From assembly GCA_964635995.1 (NCBI GenBank), contig CAZWRA010000011.1, positions 1 through 35,182 on the forward strand: a stretch of DNA of 35,182 nt, given 5' to 3'. Position numbers and translations under genes: made by a program. The notes below the pieces were generated by a model. The model saw only the letters and a list, made by a program, of their open reading frames with translations. It did no database searches and had not been told where the DNA came from. This DNA comes from JAGQLF01 sp964635995 (GTDB lineage Bacteria; Patescibacteriota; Dojkabacteria; J137). This document shows, piece after piece, positions 1 to 9,566 of the stretch (position 1 is its first letter; each line of letters opens with the position of its first letter).

Positions 1-66
1 TAAAATTCAGTTGTCCTTATCTGGTAATTATCTACCTTTAGAGGTCAATTTTTAAGAGAATAAACT

Positions 67-585
67 CTATGTGCTTATGTGGATATTAATATACTCCTTA
101 GCTCTTTTTAACATTTCGCTTTCATTAATATTGTTAATGTTATATTTCTGAAATTGATTGTTCATTTTTTCTATTAGATCATCTGGAGAAAGCCATAGTA
201 ATGTGCTTTTAGATTCAGCTGTGCCATCATCAACTCTCTTACTATCTTCCTGTGTAAGTAGCTTTGAAATGAAATAAAGGGTAGTTTTCTCGACCTTTGT
301 AGTTTTATTAATTTCTCCAAACCAATCATCAACAGCTACTGAAGATCCTATATAATCAATAATTTCTATCGTAGCTCCAAATTCTTCTCTTGCCCCTAAG
401 TGCAGAGCGTCTTCAAAATTCTCATTAGGTTCCATACTTTCTCTCATCAAAACATAAATATCTTCAATGTGACCTACTTTATCTAAATGATGACAAAGAA
501 CTTTTTCAAAATTTTCATCAAAAATCACTGCGGCAATTGAGAGATGATAGGGTTTATCTGGTGCTGCTCTAAAATAATTCTTCAT
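67..585 (-). CDS. Nudix-like hydrolase, degenerate box
   Basis: A 172-residue protein with the Nudix fold pattern: a strand around residues 15-30 (IAAVIFDENFEKVL), then a Nudix-box-like segment around 47-72. The box is degenerate. The EE-x-G end is present (AREEFGA, residues 65-71), but the preceding Arg-Glu pair of the consensus is replaced by Leu-Gly, so metal-dependent pyrophosphohydrolase activity is doubtful. It lies 14 bases after secA on the same strand and is probably cotranscribed with it. Substrate cannot be predicted. Family membership is likely; catalysis is uncertain. Confidence 0.65.
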   Translation of the reverse strand: MKNYFRAAPDKPYHLSIAAVIFDENFEKVLCHHLDKVGHIEDIYVLMRESMEPNENFEDALHLGAREEFGATIEIIDYIGSSVAVDDWFGEINKTTKVEKTTLYFISKLLTQEDSKRVDDGTAESKSTLLWLSPDDLIEKMNNQFQKYNINNINESEMLKRAKEYINIHIST

Positions 586-599
586 TATTTTTTTATTTG

Positions 600-3500
600 T
601 TAACTACTTATAACTTTAGCATTTCCAGCCTCGACGTCTGACTGCACTTTCTTGAATTTTACATCTTTTTCAATTCTTCCGTCAGAATATTCAACTGTGA
701 CTCGATCATTTCGTCCATATTTTTTTCCTGAATTTGATGCAGTTTTATTACCTTGTTCAGTTGAATTTGTCCTTAGGGATCTCTGTCTATTCTTTACAGC
801 TTTATCTATGTCTGAAACAACATTTCTAGCATCAATACTATCATTAGGAAGCATTTCTCTGTCACCAGTTAAAATATCACTTACTTCTTCTTCATTTGTT
901 CGGATATTTTGTACAGCAGCTGATTGCCTTACCTTTGTAACTCTAAAGAACTTTGAAGATACATCAGTATTTATATTTGTAATGAATGATTCGAAAATTT
1001 GAAATGCAATATTCTTATATTCTACAAGCGGATTCCGTTGAGCATATCCTGCTAGAGAGATGCTATCTCTAACATCTTTCATAATATCTAAATGATCAAC
1101 CCAAGCCTTATCAAGACTCTCAAGATAAATCATTTTAATAATTGTATAGTAATCAGTATTTAGTTCTTTAACTTTTTCTTCAAAAGAATTTTTAACAATT
1201 TCTTCTAAAAACTCATGTACATCTTTTCCTTTATTAACAGTATCAAAAAGGAATTTACCTAAGGAATTAGTATTAGAACCCATTGATTTCTGAATTAATC
1301 CGGAAGGGATTACCTTAGAAAGTCTATCTATAACCTTTCTAGATAGTTCTTCATCTAGTTTTGTCCCTTCAGGCAGGACATTATAAATAACGTGTTCAGT
1401 ATGTTTAGTTACTAAACTTTCAATAGTTTCTTCAAGTTTCTCCTTATTAGAATCTATTTGAACTTGATATTTAGCTTTCTTATCTTCATGCTCAGGTAGA
1501 GAAGTGTCAATAACCCTATCTCTCTCTATGAATTTTCCTAAGGCATGCTCTGATGTAAACAATATGCTATTTCTTCTTGAATAAAAAATTTCTCTATGTT
1601 GATTCATTACATCGTCATACTCAACAATTCTTTTTCTTGAATCAAAATTCACACCTTCAACTCGCTTCTGAGCAGTTTCAATCTGATTCGCAATCATTTG
1701 CATTTCAATAGGCATATCATCAGGAACACGCACCATGTTTAATAACCTAGTTAGAATTTCTCCTCCAAGTACTCGCATTATCTGATCCTCCATAGATACA
1801 TAGAATCTTGTGCTTCCAGGTTCTCCCTGCCTTCCAGTTCTACCTCTAAGCTGATTATCTATTCTTCTTGAATCGTGTCGTTCAGTACCAATTACATGCA
1901 ATCCTCCAACTTCTGCTACTTCATTGTAAGCAGAATCTCCTCGACTTCCTCCTCCAATAACAATATCTGTTCCTCGACCAGCCATGTTTGTAGCAACCGT
2001 TACAGCGCCTTTCTTTCCAGCACCAGCAACAATTCTTGATTCCTGTTCATGAAATTTAGCATTAAGTACTTCGTGTGGGATACCTTCTCTGTCAAGCATA
2101 TCTGAAAGTAGCTCGGATTTTTCAACAGAAGTTGTACCTATTAATACTGGTCTTCCTATTTCGTGCATTTCTTTTACCTCCTGAACAACAGCTCTAAATT
2201 TAGCCTCATTAGTCTTATAAATTCTATCTGGGTAATCGATTCTAATTCTTGGCTTATTTGTAGGAATAACAACAGAATCTAAACCATAAATCTTATAGAA
2301 TTCTTCAGATTCAGTCATAATTGTTCCAGAACCTCCAGCTAGAACCTTATATATTCTAAAGAAATTCTGGAAAGTAATAGTTGCGAAAGTTTTACTTTCT
2401 TGTTTAATTTCAACTCCTTCCTTTGCTTCTATAGCTTGGTGTAAACCTTCTGAATACCGTCTTCCTTCTAGGACACGACCAGTAAACTCATCAACAATAT
2501 AAACATTACCGTTTCTAACCATATATTGATCATCTCGTGTGAATAATGCTTTTGCTTTAAGAGCATTCTCAATATGGTAAGCAGTTGAATAATCTTCCCA
2601 AGCGTTATCAATTCCTAAATACTCTTCAACTTTACTCATTCCACTTTCAGTTAGATTAGCGCTTCTTGCTTTATAATCAACAACATAGTCTGCATCTTCA
2701 CCTTCATCAAGTTTACTAACAGCATCAGCAAATCTAGCATATTTTTCAGTATCTGTTTCGCTTGGTGTTGCGGAAATAATCAACGGAGTTCTTGCCTCAT
2801 CGATTAAAATTGAGTCTGCTTCGTCAATAATACAGAAGTACAGCTCTCTTTGAACAAGTCTTGAGAGATCCCATGCCATGTTGACTCGAAGATAATCGAA
2901 GCCAAGCTCATTATTAGTAGCATAAGTTACATCGCAATAGTAAGCTTCTCTTTTCGTACAGTCTACAAGATTTCTTCCACTCATTGAGTCAATTGCAATC
3001 TTAGTATATTCCTCACCCAGTTCCTCAGTATTTTTATATTTTTCTAAATCCTCATCCGCTACATATCTAAAGGATCCGTCTGGAGAAACTATTCCAACTG
3101 TTATGCCTAAATTAGAAAGCATATGTCCTGCATACTCTCCACCTACTTTTGTTAAGTAGTTATTTACAGTTACTAAATGTGCTCCTCGTCCAGCAAGAGA
3201 GTATAGAGTTAATGGAAGCATAAAAGTCATTGTCTTTCCTTCTCCAGTGTATTGTTCTACTAAAAGTTGTCCTTTTCCTAAAAGAATTCCTGCTTGAAGC
3301 TGAACATCATGATAGGTAAACCCAACGGTTCTTCTAAATGATTCATTTAACATTGCATATACTTCAGGCATAAACTCCCAAAGTTTTTCTTGAACCTCTC
3401 TTTCATTATCTGGAAACTTTTCCTGTCTATTTACTTTAGTTAAAGACTTCTTTTGTTCCTCAGGAATCTTTTCTACAAGAGTTGTAATCTCATCTTTCAT

Positions 3501-3641
3501 CTCCTGAATTCTCTTTTTCATATCCTGAATAGAAGAATTTTTAAATTTATCTTCTAAATCCCTTATAGCTTTTAGTTCCTCTCTAGTAGATCTAAGCCTT
3601 TTTGCCGATCTATCAAACATGTTTTTAAGTGACCCAAGCAT
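600..3641 (-). CDS. secA: Preprotein translocase ATPase SecA
   Basis: SecA is the cytoplasmic ATPase that drives preproteins through SecYEG. The 1013-residue frame is intact. Walker A is GEGKT at 133-137. The DEAD-box motif is IDEADSILIDEARTPLIIS from about 272. The SecA signature ATNNELGFDYLR starts near 241, and the second helicase half has RIDNQLRGRTGRQGEPGSTR. The N-terminus MLGSLKNMF matches the usual MLG start of SecA. The C-terminus ends in a basic, polar tail and lacks the cysteine SEC-C zinc motif that binds SecB, as in many SecB-less lineages. It is first in a two-gene minus-strand unit and divergent from the DUF4389 gene. Confidence 0.98.
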   Translation of the reverse strand: MLGSLKNMFDRSAKRLRSTREELKAIRDLEDKFKNSSIQDMKKRIQEMKDEITTLVEKIPEEQKKSLTKVNRQEKFPDNEREVQEKLWEFMPEVYAMLNESFRRTVGFTYHDVQLQAGILLGKGQLLVEQYTGEGKTMTFMLPLTLYSLAGRGAHLVTVNNYLTKVGGEYAGHMLSNLGITVGIVSPDGSFRYVADEDLEKYKNTEELGEEYTKIAIDSMSGRNLVDCTKREAYYCDVTYATNNELGFDYLRVNMAWDLSRLVQRELYFCIIDEADSILIDEARTPLIISATPSETDTEKYARFADAVSKLDEGEDADYVVDYKARSANLTESGMSKVEEYLGIDNAWEDYSTAYHIENALKAKALFTRDDQYMVRNGNVYIVDEFTGRVLEGRRYSEGLHQAIEAKEGVEIKQESKTFATITFQNFFRIYKVLAGGSGTIMTESEEFYKIYGLDSVVIPTNKPRIRIDYPDRIYKTNEAKFRAVVQEVKEMHEIGRPVLIGTTSVEKSELLSDMLDREGIPHEVLNAKFHEQESRIVAGAGKKGAVTVATNMAGRGTDIVIGGGSRGDSAYNEVAEVGGLHVIGTERHDSRRIDNQLRGRTGRQGEPGSTRFYVSMEDQIMRVLGGEILTRLLNMVRVPDDMPIEMQMIANQIETAQKRVEGVNFDSRKRIVEYDDVMNQHREIFYSRRNSILFTSEHALGKFIERDRVIDTSLPEHEDKKAKYQVQIDSNKEKLEETIESLVTKHTEHVIYNVLPEGTKLDEELSRKVIDRLSKVIPSGLIQKSMGSNTNSLGKFLFDTVNKGKDVHEFLEEIVKNSFEEKVKELNTDYYTIIKMIYLESLDKAWVDHLDIMKDVRDSISLAGYAQRNPLVEYKNIAFQIFESFITNINTDVSSKFFRVTKVRQSAAVQNIRTNEEEVSDILTGDREMLPNDSIDARNVVSDIDKAVKNRQRSLRTNSTEQGNKTASNSGKKYGRNDRVTVEYSDGRIEKDVKFKKVQSDVEAGNAKVISS

Positions 3642-3671
3642 TTAAAAAAATTGTAAGAATTACGCAAAATA

Positions 3672-3680
3672 ATTGTAACA
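3672..3680 (-). promoter_or_regulatory. Candidate extended -10 promoter of secA
   Basis: Read on the minus strand, TGTTACAAT is a TGn-TACAAT extended -10 element about 31 bases upstream of the secA ATG. A TTGCAG lies 19 bases further up, a long spacing for a -35. Prediction by eye only. Confidence 0.4.
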
Positions 3681-3707
3681 CGAATAAACATTAAGCCTGC
3701 AAAGTAA

Positions 3708-3736
3708 TTTACCCCTAAGTTTTAAAGATATATAAT
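3708..3736 (+). promoter_or_regulatory. Candidate sigma-70 promoter of the DUF4389/ftsW unit
   Basis: TTTACC (3708-3713) and a perfect TATAAT (3731-3736) are 17 bases apart and end 27 bases before the ATG at 3764. The placement supports 3764, rather than an internal codon, as the true start of the DUF4389 gene. Confidence 0.5.
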
Positions 3737-3763
3737 AGCTGAATTAATTATTATCTGTATTTT

Positions 3764-4368
3764 ATGAAACTAGATATTATGTATCAAAGCTCTTATTCAA
3801 GAGGGGAGCTTTTATTAAGATCCTTTTTTTTGGATGGATCTACATTGGTATTCCGTATGGTATCTTGATTTATCTTTATTCTATTTGGACATGCATTCTT
3901 ATTATCTATGCTTGGTTTTCAATTCTTTTTACAGGGAAATACCCCCAGGTCGCTTATGAGGCTTTGGTAGGTTTAATGCGATGGCAGTTAAGAATGAACG
4001 CTTCACTGTTAAATCTTGTAGATGATTATCCTCCTTTTGGACCAAATGCTGAATGGGATAAAGTAAATTTAGAGATTGGTTATGTTCAAAAGGTTACAAG
4101 AGTAAGACTACTTTTCATAACTTTTTTTGGATGGTTAGTTTTAATTCCACACATTATTGCAATCTACTTCTTATCATTATTAGTTATGCTTTTTGTCTTC
4201 TTAAGCTGGTTTGTTGTGCTTTTTACAGGAAATTATCCTGAAGGAATGCATAGATTTAATGTTGGATTTTTTAGATGGTCTTATAGAGTCAGCTTCTATC
4301 TTACACTTCTATATAATAAGTACCCTGAATTTACTCTGGAAGAGAACGAAACTGACAGAGCAAACTAA
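3764..4368 (+). CDS. DUF4389 membrane protein, interrupted by a one-base shift in a T run
   Basis: Two tandem copies of the DUF4389 unit: a membrane hairpin followed by FTG-x-YP, then RW and, in copy 1, YPPF. Copy 1 has LFTGKYPQ, LMRWQLR and DYPPFGP; copy 2 has LFTGNYPE, FFRWSYR and NKYPEF. Read from the ATG at 3764, the frame gives MKLDIMYQSSYSRGELLLRS and then goes out of register in the eight-T run 3824-3831. Adding one T joins it to FFGWIYIGIPYGILIYLY and the rest, giving 202 codons. A TTG at 3865 would open a shorter frame but would cut through the first repeat. Function is unknown. The gene precedes an FtsW/RodA gene. The lesion may be a sequencing error or real slippage. Confidence 0.8.
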
Positions 4369-4377
4369 TAAACAATC

Positions 4378-4401
4378 AAGAGCACTGAAATATGTGCTCT
4401 T
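4378..4401 (+). terminator. Hairpin after the DUF4389 gene
   Basis: AAGAGCAC (4378-4385) and GTGCTCTT (4394-4401) form a perfect 8-bp stem with an 8-base loop, just after the DUF4389 stop and before the ftsW start. No strong T tract follows, so it may attenuate transcription or protect RNA rather than terminate. Confidence 0.45.
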
Positions 4402-4424
4402 GTAATGTATTATTAAGTTACCCT

Positions 4425-5780
4425 ATGTCACGAACACCTAAAAAAAGAAAAAGTAATTCAATGGTTCAAACGACTCGTAAAAAGGCGAGTGTTCGTTCAC
4501 AAAGAAGACTTACTATTAAGAAGGAAAAAAAGAAAAGAGATAATTTTTTAAAAGAATTTATTAAGCTGCATGGTGTTCCAAATCTAAACATAATTACAAT
4601 TGCCTTCTTATTTTGTATTGGAGGTTTATTAATGATTTTTAGTGCAAGCGCATACTATGCCTACTCAGATCCTTTTATTCAGGATACATTTTTCTATTTT
4701 AAACGTCAGCTTATATGGATTATTGCTGGTTCAATATTAGGCTATATCTTCTTCTTAATTCCATTAGAAACAATCAAAAAAATAACGCCTATGCTTTTAG
4801 GCATTGGAGCTTTGCTTTTATTATATATTCTTCCAGAAGCTCTTTTTGGAGCTACAACAACTGAAGGGGAGACCAGCGGACTACAAATGCCACTAGTTGA
4901 AGCTCTTAATGGAGCTCCTAGATGGATAAATTTACAAGTATTTAATTTACAGCCATCGGAATTCGTAAAGTTTGCCTTTATTCTTTATATTGCTTCATGG
5001 CTTACAAAGCGGGATATAGAAAAATACAGTAAGGATATAGAAATTCATTTTAAGAAAGTAGTTTTACCATTTCTTATTCTGTTAGGCGCTATTAGTATGA
5101 TGATTTTATTACAAAGAGACTTCGATACTACGGTTGTATTAGTATTATCTATTCTTACGGTTTATTTTGTTAGCGGAACTTCTGCGGTTCATACATTAGG
5201 TAGCATTTCTATACTGGCTTCTTCATTTATTTTTGGTATCTTTGCTTTATTTCTTGAAGGGTATAGAAGAGCAAGGGTAGAAACTTTTTTTCATATTTTT
5301 CAACATGGACCTAATTCTGCTCCAGAAATTATTCAGGAGGGAGGCTTTCAGGTATTCAATGGACTAGTAGGGCTTGCTTCTGGTTGGATAATTGGAAACG
5401 GCTATGGTGAATCAGTTATAAAACAAGGTTATCTACAACAAGCAGCTTATACTGATTCTATATTTTCTGTAATTGGAGAAGAGTTTGGTTTTCTAGGTAC
5501 AATTCTTGTAACAATAGGATTTCTTTATTTTGCTTCAGTTGGGCTTAATATAGCAAAAAATGCAAATTCAAGATTTGGAGCATTAGTTGCTGTAGGAATG
5601 ACTTCTTTAATTGTTATTCAAGGTTTTTTAAATATTGCTGCTGTTGCTGTACTTATTCCATTTGGAGGAATGCCTCTTCCATTTTTTACTTATGGAGGAA
5701 GTAGTACAATTATGACTTTAATTGGAGTTGGAGTTTTATTAAATGTAAGTAAACAACAAAATCAGATTCAGAATAGGTAG
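4425..5780 (+). CDS. FtsW/RodA/SpoVE-family peptidoglycan polymerase
   Basis: A SEDS-family glycosyltransferase that polymerises lipid II during division or elongation. After a basic cytoplasmic N-terminus (KKRKS, RRLTIKKEKKKR) come about ten membrane segments. Family signatures are APRWINLQVFNLQPSEFVKFAFI, with the conserved QPSE-x-K; LLQRDFDTTVVL, the counterpart of the LQPD-x-GT segment; and PFGGMPLPFFTYGGSS near the end (G-x-PLPF-x-SYGGS in the family). FtsW and RodA cannot be separated without a tree. An in-frame ATG exists at 4392 but lies in the preceding hairpin; MSRTPKKRK at 4425 is the more likely start. Confidence 0.93.
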   Translation: MSRTPKKRKSNSMVQTTRKKASVRSQRRLTIKKEKKKRDNFLKEFIKLHGVPNLNIITIAFLFCIGGLLMIFSASAYYAYSDPFIQDTFFYFKRQLIWIIAGSILGYIFFLIPLETIKKITPMLLGIGALLLLYILPEALFGATTTEGETSGLQMPLVEALNGAPRWINLQVFNLQPSEFVKFAFILYIASWLTKRDIEKYSKDIEIHFKKVVLPFLILLGAISMMILLQRDFDTTVVLVLSILTVYFVSGTSAVHTLGSISILASSFIFGIFALFLEGYRRARVETFFHIFQHGPNSAPEIIQEGGFQVFNGLVGLASGWIIGNGYGESVIKQGYLQQAAYTDSIFSVIGEEFGFLGTILVTIGFLYFASVGLNIAKNANSRFGALVAVGMTSLIVIQGFLNIAAVAVLIPFGGMPLPFFTYGGSSTIMTLIGVGVLLNVSKQQNQIQNR

Positions 5781-5844
5781 GGATTAGGTATATTATGGAT
5801 GTTTTATTTAAGAAAAACATTTCTAGCTTTAAACTAGCCCTTAT

Positions 5845-5862
5845 TTGTTAATTGTTACTTGT
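5845..5862. repeat. 18-bp direct repeat, copy 1
   Basis: TTGTTAATTGTTACTTGT occurs here and again, identical, at 6284-6301. On the minus strand each copy overlaps the stop codon of a gene: the small membrane protein here and the glycosyltransferase at copy 2. Confidence 0.7.
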
Positions 5863-6061
5863 TAATAGTTTCTGGGTTTGGAATTTCAAAATTATAATCC
5901 AAATTTTGAAGTCTAAAGAATCTAGTAATTGAATTTACCGCATCACTTACAGAATCCCCTACAATACTCCATGAAATGCTAATTACTGCTATTAAAGCAA
6001 CTATACTCACAATTAGAACTATTGAAATCATTATTATTGTGCTTCTATCAGCTCTATCCAT
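5855..6061 (-). CDS. Small single-pass membrane protein
   Basis: About 68 residues from the ATG at 6061 (MDRADRSTIIM); an in-frame ATG at 6076 would add five. One strongly hydrophobic segment (ISIVLIVSIVALIAVISISW) is followed by a short polar tail. The 6061 ATG overlaps the TAG of the upstream DUF2061 gene, which suggests translational coupling. It is the last gene of the glycosyltransferase cluster. No family recognised. Confidence 0.65.
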   Translation of the reverse strand: MDRADRSTIIMISIVLIVSIVALIAVISISWSIVGDSVSDAVNSITRFFRLQNLDYNFEIPNPETINK

Positions 6062-6265
6062 TCTTAATTTTACCAAAATTAATTACTAACCATATTCTCT
6101 CATGTAAATAATAAATGAAGATCTTTATTATAAACTCAAAGAATCCAACTGTTAATGCAATCGTTAGTTCACCAGTAACAAAAAAGTTACTAGAGTAGTA
6201 GTAGTAGTTGCAGTAACTCTCCATTTAAATGATTTTATTATACTTCTACCGTGAGTCTCAGACAT
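6054..6265 (-). CDS. DUF2061 small membrane protein, frameshifted in a T run
   Basis: From the ATG at 6265 the frame reads MSETHGRSIIKSFKWRV, the typical DUF2061 start (ETH-x-RS followed by K-x-x-x-WR). It leaves register in the six-T run (A run at 6180-6185 on the plus strand). With one more T it continues GELTIALTVGFFEFIIKIFI and YYLHERIW to a TAG at 6054-6056, giving 71 codons. YYLHER-x-W is the family hallmark. DUF2061 proteins are two-helix membrane proteins of unknown role. It sits between a glycosyltransferase and a small membrane protein. Confidence 0.8.
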
Positions 6266-6283
6266 AACTATGTTAATGTTTAA

Positions 6284-6301
6284 TTGTTAATTGTTACTTG
6301 T
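6284..6301. repeat. 18-bp direct repeat, copy 2
   Basis: Identical to 5845-5862. It covers the last codons and stop of the glycosyltransferase gene. Two identical 18-mers at two gene ends suggest a local duplication of gene-end sequence. Confidence 0.7.
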
Positions 6302-8039
6302 CCTTATCCTCATCTCCCTTCTTCTTAGTGACATAATATTCTAGGTATCTTCCAAAAACTAATCTTGTCTGTGCTTCAAGTCCAGGAAGAGCAGTTAAGA
6401 AAAAACCTGCAAATGGTTGTACTACCCATTCAACAACTCTTGTTATATTCTTCCACCAAGGAGATCCTTCTGGAGTAGGCCTTAAGTAGAAATCAAGAAA
6501 TATTGTTATTAATAAGAATAGGATAGTGATTTGAACAAACTGCCCTGTAATAATTGGAAATAATACTCCTACAGTTTCATTATTAAAGTCAGGATTTAAG
6601 AATCCAGGTAGAAACCCCCCTAACAGAACTAAAAAAGCTAAAGATAATCCCATTATATGGTCAAAAAGCATATGCAAAGTTATATATTTTGATCTAAGAG
6701 AACTTCTGAAAAAATTTTTAAAGAAATTTTTAATTACCCATCCGTCATCAGAAACTCCCCATGCCCATCTTCTACTTTGTAGATAATTATTTTTTATAGT
6801 AGCCCAGTGACCTTCTCCTTCAGCTGCATCAGAAAGAGTTTTTAGAAATAATGGTACAGTTGAGACTTTATTATTAAATTTAAATATTGCTTTAAAGAAT
6901 AAATGATAATCTTCTGGAGTAATCCAAGGGTCCCAGAAACCTATCTGTTCTAAAACCCAGAAAGATGTTGTATATGTTGAAAATGGAACTAATTTATCAT
7001 CTCGCACTAAATTTGCGGTATTGAATATTGAATGAGAGGAGTTTTTTACTCGTGCGTAAAAAGGTAATCTCCAGATATTATTATAAAAAATCATTGCGGA
7101 TGTATAGTACTTATATTCACTATCCTTTGTAGTTATATATTTATATGAGAGATAGCTAAAATATTGTGAGCCAATCTTTGAATCTGCATCACAACTAGTT
7201 ACAGTAGTTTTCTTTAAATCCCATCCTAAATCTTTTACTATTTTATAAACTGATCTACCAGCCCAGTTCATATTTGCTGATTTCCCTACAATCTCATCAG
7301 CCTGAAGAACATGATTAGTAATCCAAATATTATTAAACACATCCTTGAATTCTTCCTTTAGTTTTTCCGAAACTGGAACACCATTAGGATCCGCAGCTTC
7401 TGCAGCTAAAACAACGTTTAATTGTTTTGTATTAAATGTTTGATTCTTTAGATTTACTAAAGTTTCTCTCAAAATTGATTCAGGTTCTTTAACATGAGGA
7501 ATAATAATAATGTGTTGGAGCTCGGTTGGTTGAATTATTTCTTTACCTTTTAAACTTTGTAATACTCTCAACTCCTGATCTAAAAAATTAAGTGTCTTAG
7601 CTTTTAATCTTTGGAATAAGAATTTCTGCAGAAATAATGGCAACTTAGCATTTTTTGCCAATGTCTCATTAATATTCTTAAGATTAGTGTAAAGCTCTTT
7701 CTTAGATCTATTATATTCTTCCCATGTAAATCCTTTTACCTCTTTTATATCTTCCTCTATTTTTAATAATTCTTTCTCAATATCATTCAATCCATCTAAT
7801 AATTCATGCCAGTTAATTTGATTTGCAGTTCGAATTCTATTTAAAGCAATGGCAAAGAAGATAGCGCTAGAAGCAGATTTATACACGAAATATACATAAA
7901 TCAAAGCTAGATATATAACAGTAACTTGCACATTAATAAAACTCATTACAAAAGGAAAGATAATAAGACTATAAGAAATTAAAGGAGCAATTTTTTCTAG
8001 AAATACATCCAATGTTGTTTTATTTGAACCACCTTCCAC
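6294..8039 (-). CDS. Processive family 2 glycosyltransferase, membrane-bound
   Basis: A 581-residue GT2 enzyme of the cellulose/hyaluronan synthase type. Two membrane segments (about 20-65) precede a coiled-coil-like stretch (80-165). The catalytic domain starts at IIIIPHVKEP (177). Catalytic motifs: CDAD at 283-286 (nucleotide-sugar and metal binding), PEDY at 375-378 (the ED general base) and QSRRW at 421-425 (Q-x-x-RW, the acceptor-channel motif of processive enzymes). Four or more C-terminal membrane helices follow, so synthesis and export of a polysaccharide or glycolipid are likely. Sugar and product are unknown. It leads a minus-strand cluster with the DUF2061 gene and a small membrane protein, divergent from the PEGA gene. 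Confidence 0.9.
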   Translation of the reverse strand: MEGGSNKTTLDVFLEKIAPLISYSLIIFPFVMSFINVQVTVIYLALIYVYFVYKSASSAIFFAIALNRIRTANQINWHELLDGLNDIEKELLKIEEDIKEVKGFTWEEYNRSKKELYTNLKNINETLAKNAKLPLFLQKFLFQRLKAKTLNFLDQELRVLQSLKGKEIIQPTELQHIIIIPHVKEPESILRETLVNLKNQTFNTKQLNVVLAAEAADPNGVPVSEKLKEEFKDVFNNIWITNHVLQADEIVGKSANMNWAGRSVYKIVKDLGWDLKKTTVTSCDADSKIGSQYFSYLSYKYITTKDSEYKYYTSAMIFYNNIWRLPFYARVKNSSHSIFNTANLVRDDKLVPFSTYTTSFWVLEQIGFWDPWITPEDYHLFFKAIFKFNNKVSTVPLFLKTLSDAAEGEGHWATIKNNYLQSRRWAWGVSDDGWVIKNFFKNFFRSSLRSKYITLHMLFDHIMGLSLAFLVLLGGFLPGFLNPDFNNETVGVLFPIITGQFVQITILFLLITIFLDFYLRPTPEGSPWWKNITRVVEWVVQPFAGFFLTALPGLEAQTRLVFGRYLEYYVTKKKGDEDKDK

Positions 8040-8105
8040 TTATAAATCTGTTAAGATATAAAAGATATACGAATTCTATCATTAATGAACTATTAACTGA
8101 ACTTT

Positions 8106-9566
8106 ATGATCTATTCAAATACTACTTTTAGAGGTTATTTATTGATTGTTCTTTTTATTTTATTCTTTACGACCTCAATGGCTTTATTTATGTTACTAAT
8201 TCAAGGTAAAAGACTTACTCCATCAGGAGAAATAGTCGAGACTGGGGTTTTAAGAGTAAATAGTATTCCAAATAATGTAGATATATTTATAAATGGTAAA
8301 AGTGTAAGCAGAAGTGGAAATCTAGTACAGAACATTCCAATTGGGGAAATTACTTTACAGCTTACAAAAGAAGGATATACAACATGGGAGAAAGAAATAC
8401 TTATTGATAGTTCGAAAGTTAAAGAAATATTTGCACAGCTTTATCCTGAAGATTTAAATCTGGAACAAGTACAAACTTTCGATGCCGATCAGATTGTCTT
8501 TAGTGAAGACTATAATACAGCATTTTATACAGTGCTAAATTCTGAAGAATTAGATGAGATTGGAATTTGGAAACAGGAATACGATGAAGGTTTTTTATCT
8601 CTTGGTTCAAGTTCTGAACCTGTAAAGATTCATAATTTAACAGCTGAAGAAAGGCAACAACTTCTAGAAAATCCATATTCAATATCTATTTCACCTAATG
8701 GTGGGAATATCTTAGTTAACGTCCAGAATATAAATGTTTATAGTATTTCTTCTTCAACTTCTGAAACTAGCGAAAGTATTACAAATTTATTGGGCTTTTA
8801 TCCTGAATATATTGATTGGTTAACAAGTTCAACATTAATAATTAAGCATAATAATGTTGTTTACGAACAAAGCTTAAATTCTGTAAATAATGATTTAATT
8901 TCATTTAGTCCAAATAGTGAGCCAATAATTTGTCATTCAGGATCAAGTGTTTACTGGAAAGATAATAACAATAGAATATACAAATATAATAATGGTACTT
9001 CAGTATTACTCGAAGGAAAAAATGAGCTTTCTCTGAATTTCTCATATATTCTATCTTTGTCATGTTCCGAGACTGAAGACATTTTCTTAGTTGAAGATAT
9101 TTCAGGAACTTACTATGTCGATTACGATTTATCTTATATGAGAAATATAGGACAAAATATAACAGTAATTGACATCTCTAATGATGGAAAAAGCGTTTTA
9201 GTTAAAACTAATGATAAATATTCAGTATTCAATATGAAAGAAACTGCACCTAATATTGTTGTAGGAGAAACATACCCACTAGAATTCAGTGGAGATAGTG
9301 AAATTTATTTCTCTCAAAGTAACAGAAGCATTGTTATAGTTGAAAAAGATCAACAAGGTAAAGAAATTGTAATGTTAGCTGACCTAGATGGAAATAATAG
9401 CTCTGTTATAGTTTCTGAACTGATAACTAGTAATGATCACATACCTTACTTAAGTAGTGATAACAAGGAGATGCTTTTAGTTTTAGAAGAAACTGCTCCT
9501 CTGGAGGTTGAAACGACAGAGGAGTCTAATTCATTTACGTTGTACAGTGTTGATTTAGATAATTAA
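8106..9566 (+). CDS. PEGA-domain membrane-anchored protein
   Basis: 486 residues. One N-terminal membrane anchor (GYLLIVLFILFFTTSMALFML, about 10-31) is followed by a PEGA domain (about 47-112), recognisable by GVLRVNSIPNNVDIFINGK and GEITLQLTKEGYTTWEKEI. The remainder is rich in Asn, Ser and beta-strand-like repeats (for example ISISPNGGNILVNVQN) and resembles a degenerate WD40/TolB-type propeller. It should face outside and may bind surface polymers. It converges on the BI-1 gene; the two ends overlap by four bases. Confidence 0.8.
   Translation: MIYSNTTFRGYLLIVLFILFFTTSMALFMLLIQGKRLTPSGEIVETGVLRVNSIPNNVDIFINGKSVSRSGNLVQNIPIGEITLQLTKEGYTTWEKEILIDSSKVKEIFAQLYPEDLNLEQVQTFDADQIVFSEDYNTAFYTVLNSEELDEIGIWKQEYDEGFLSLGSSSEPVKIHNLTAEERQQLLENPYSISISPNGGNILVNVQNINVYSISSSTSETSESITNLLGFYPEYIDWLTSSTLIIKHNNVVYEQSLNSVNNDLISFSPNSEPIICHSGSSVYWKDNNNRIYKYNNGTSVLLEGKNELSLNFSYILSLSCSETEDIFLVEDISGTYYVDYDLSYMRNIGQNITVIDISNDGKSVLVKTNDKYSVFNMKETAPNIVVGETYPLEFSGDSEIYFSQSNRSIVIVEKDQQGKEIVMLADLDGNNSSVIVSELITSNDHIPYLSSDNKEMLLVLEETAPLEVETTEESNSFTLYSVDLDN

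Noticed and set aside
652..1002. Open plus-strand frames antisense to secA, BI-1, RRM, hexomutase, cupredoxin and others
   Set aside because: They mirror well-supported genes, have no motifs and depend on the codon bias of the opposite strand.
4392..4424. Upstream ATG of the FtsW/RodA frame
   Set aside because: It lies inside the stem of the preceding hairpin and adds residues without family resemblance.
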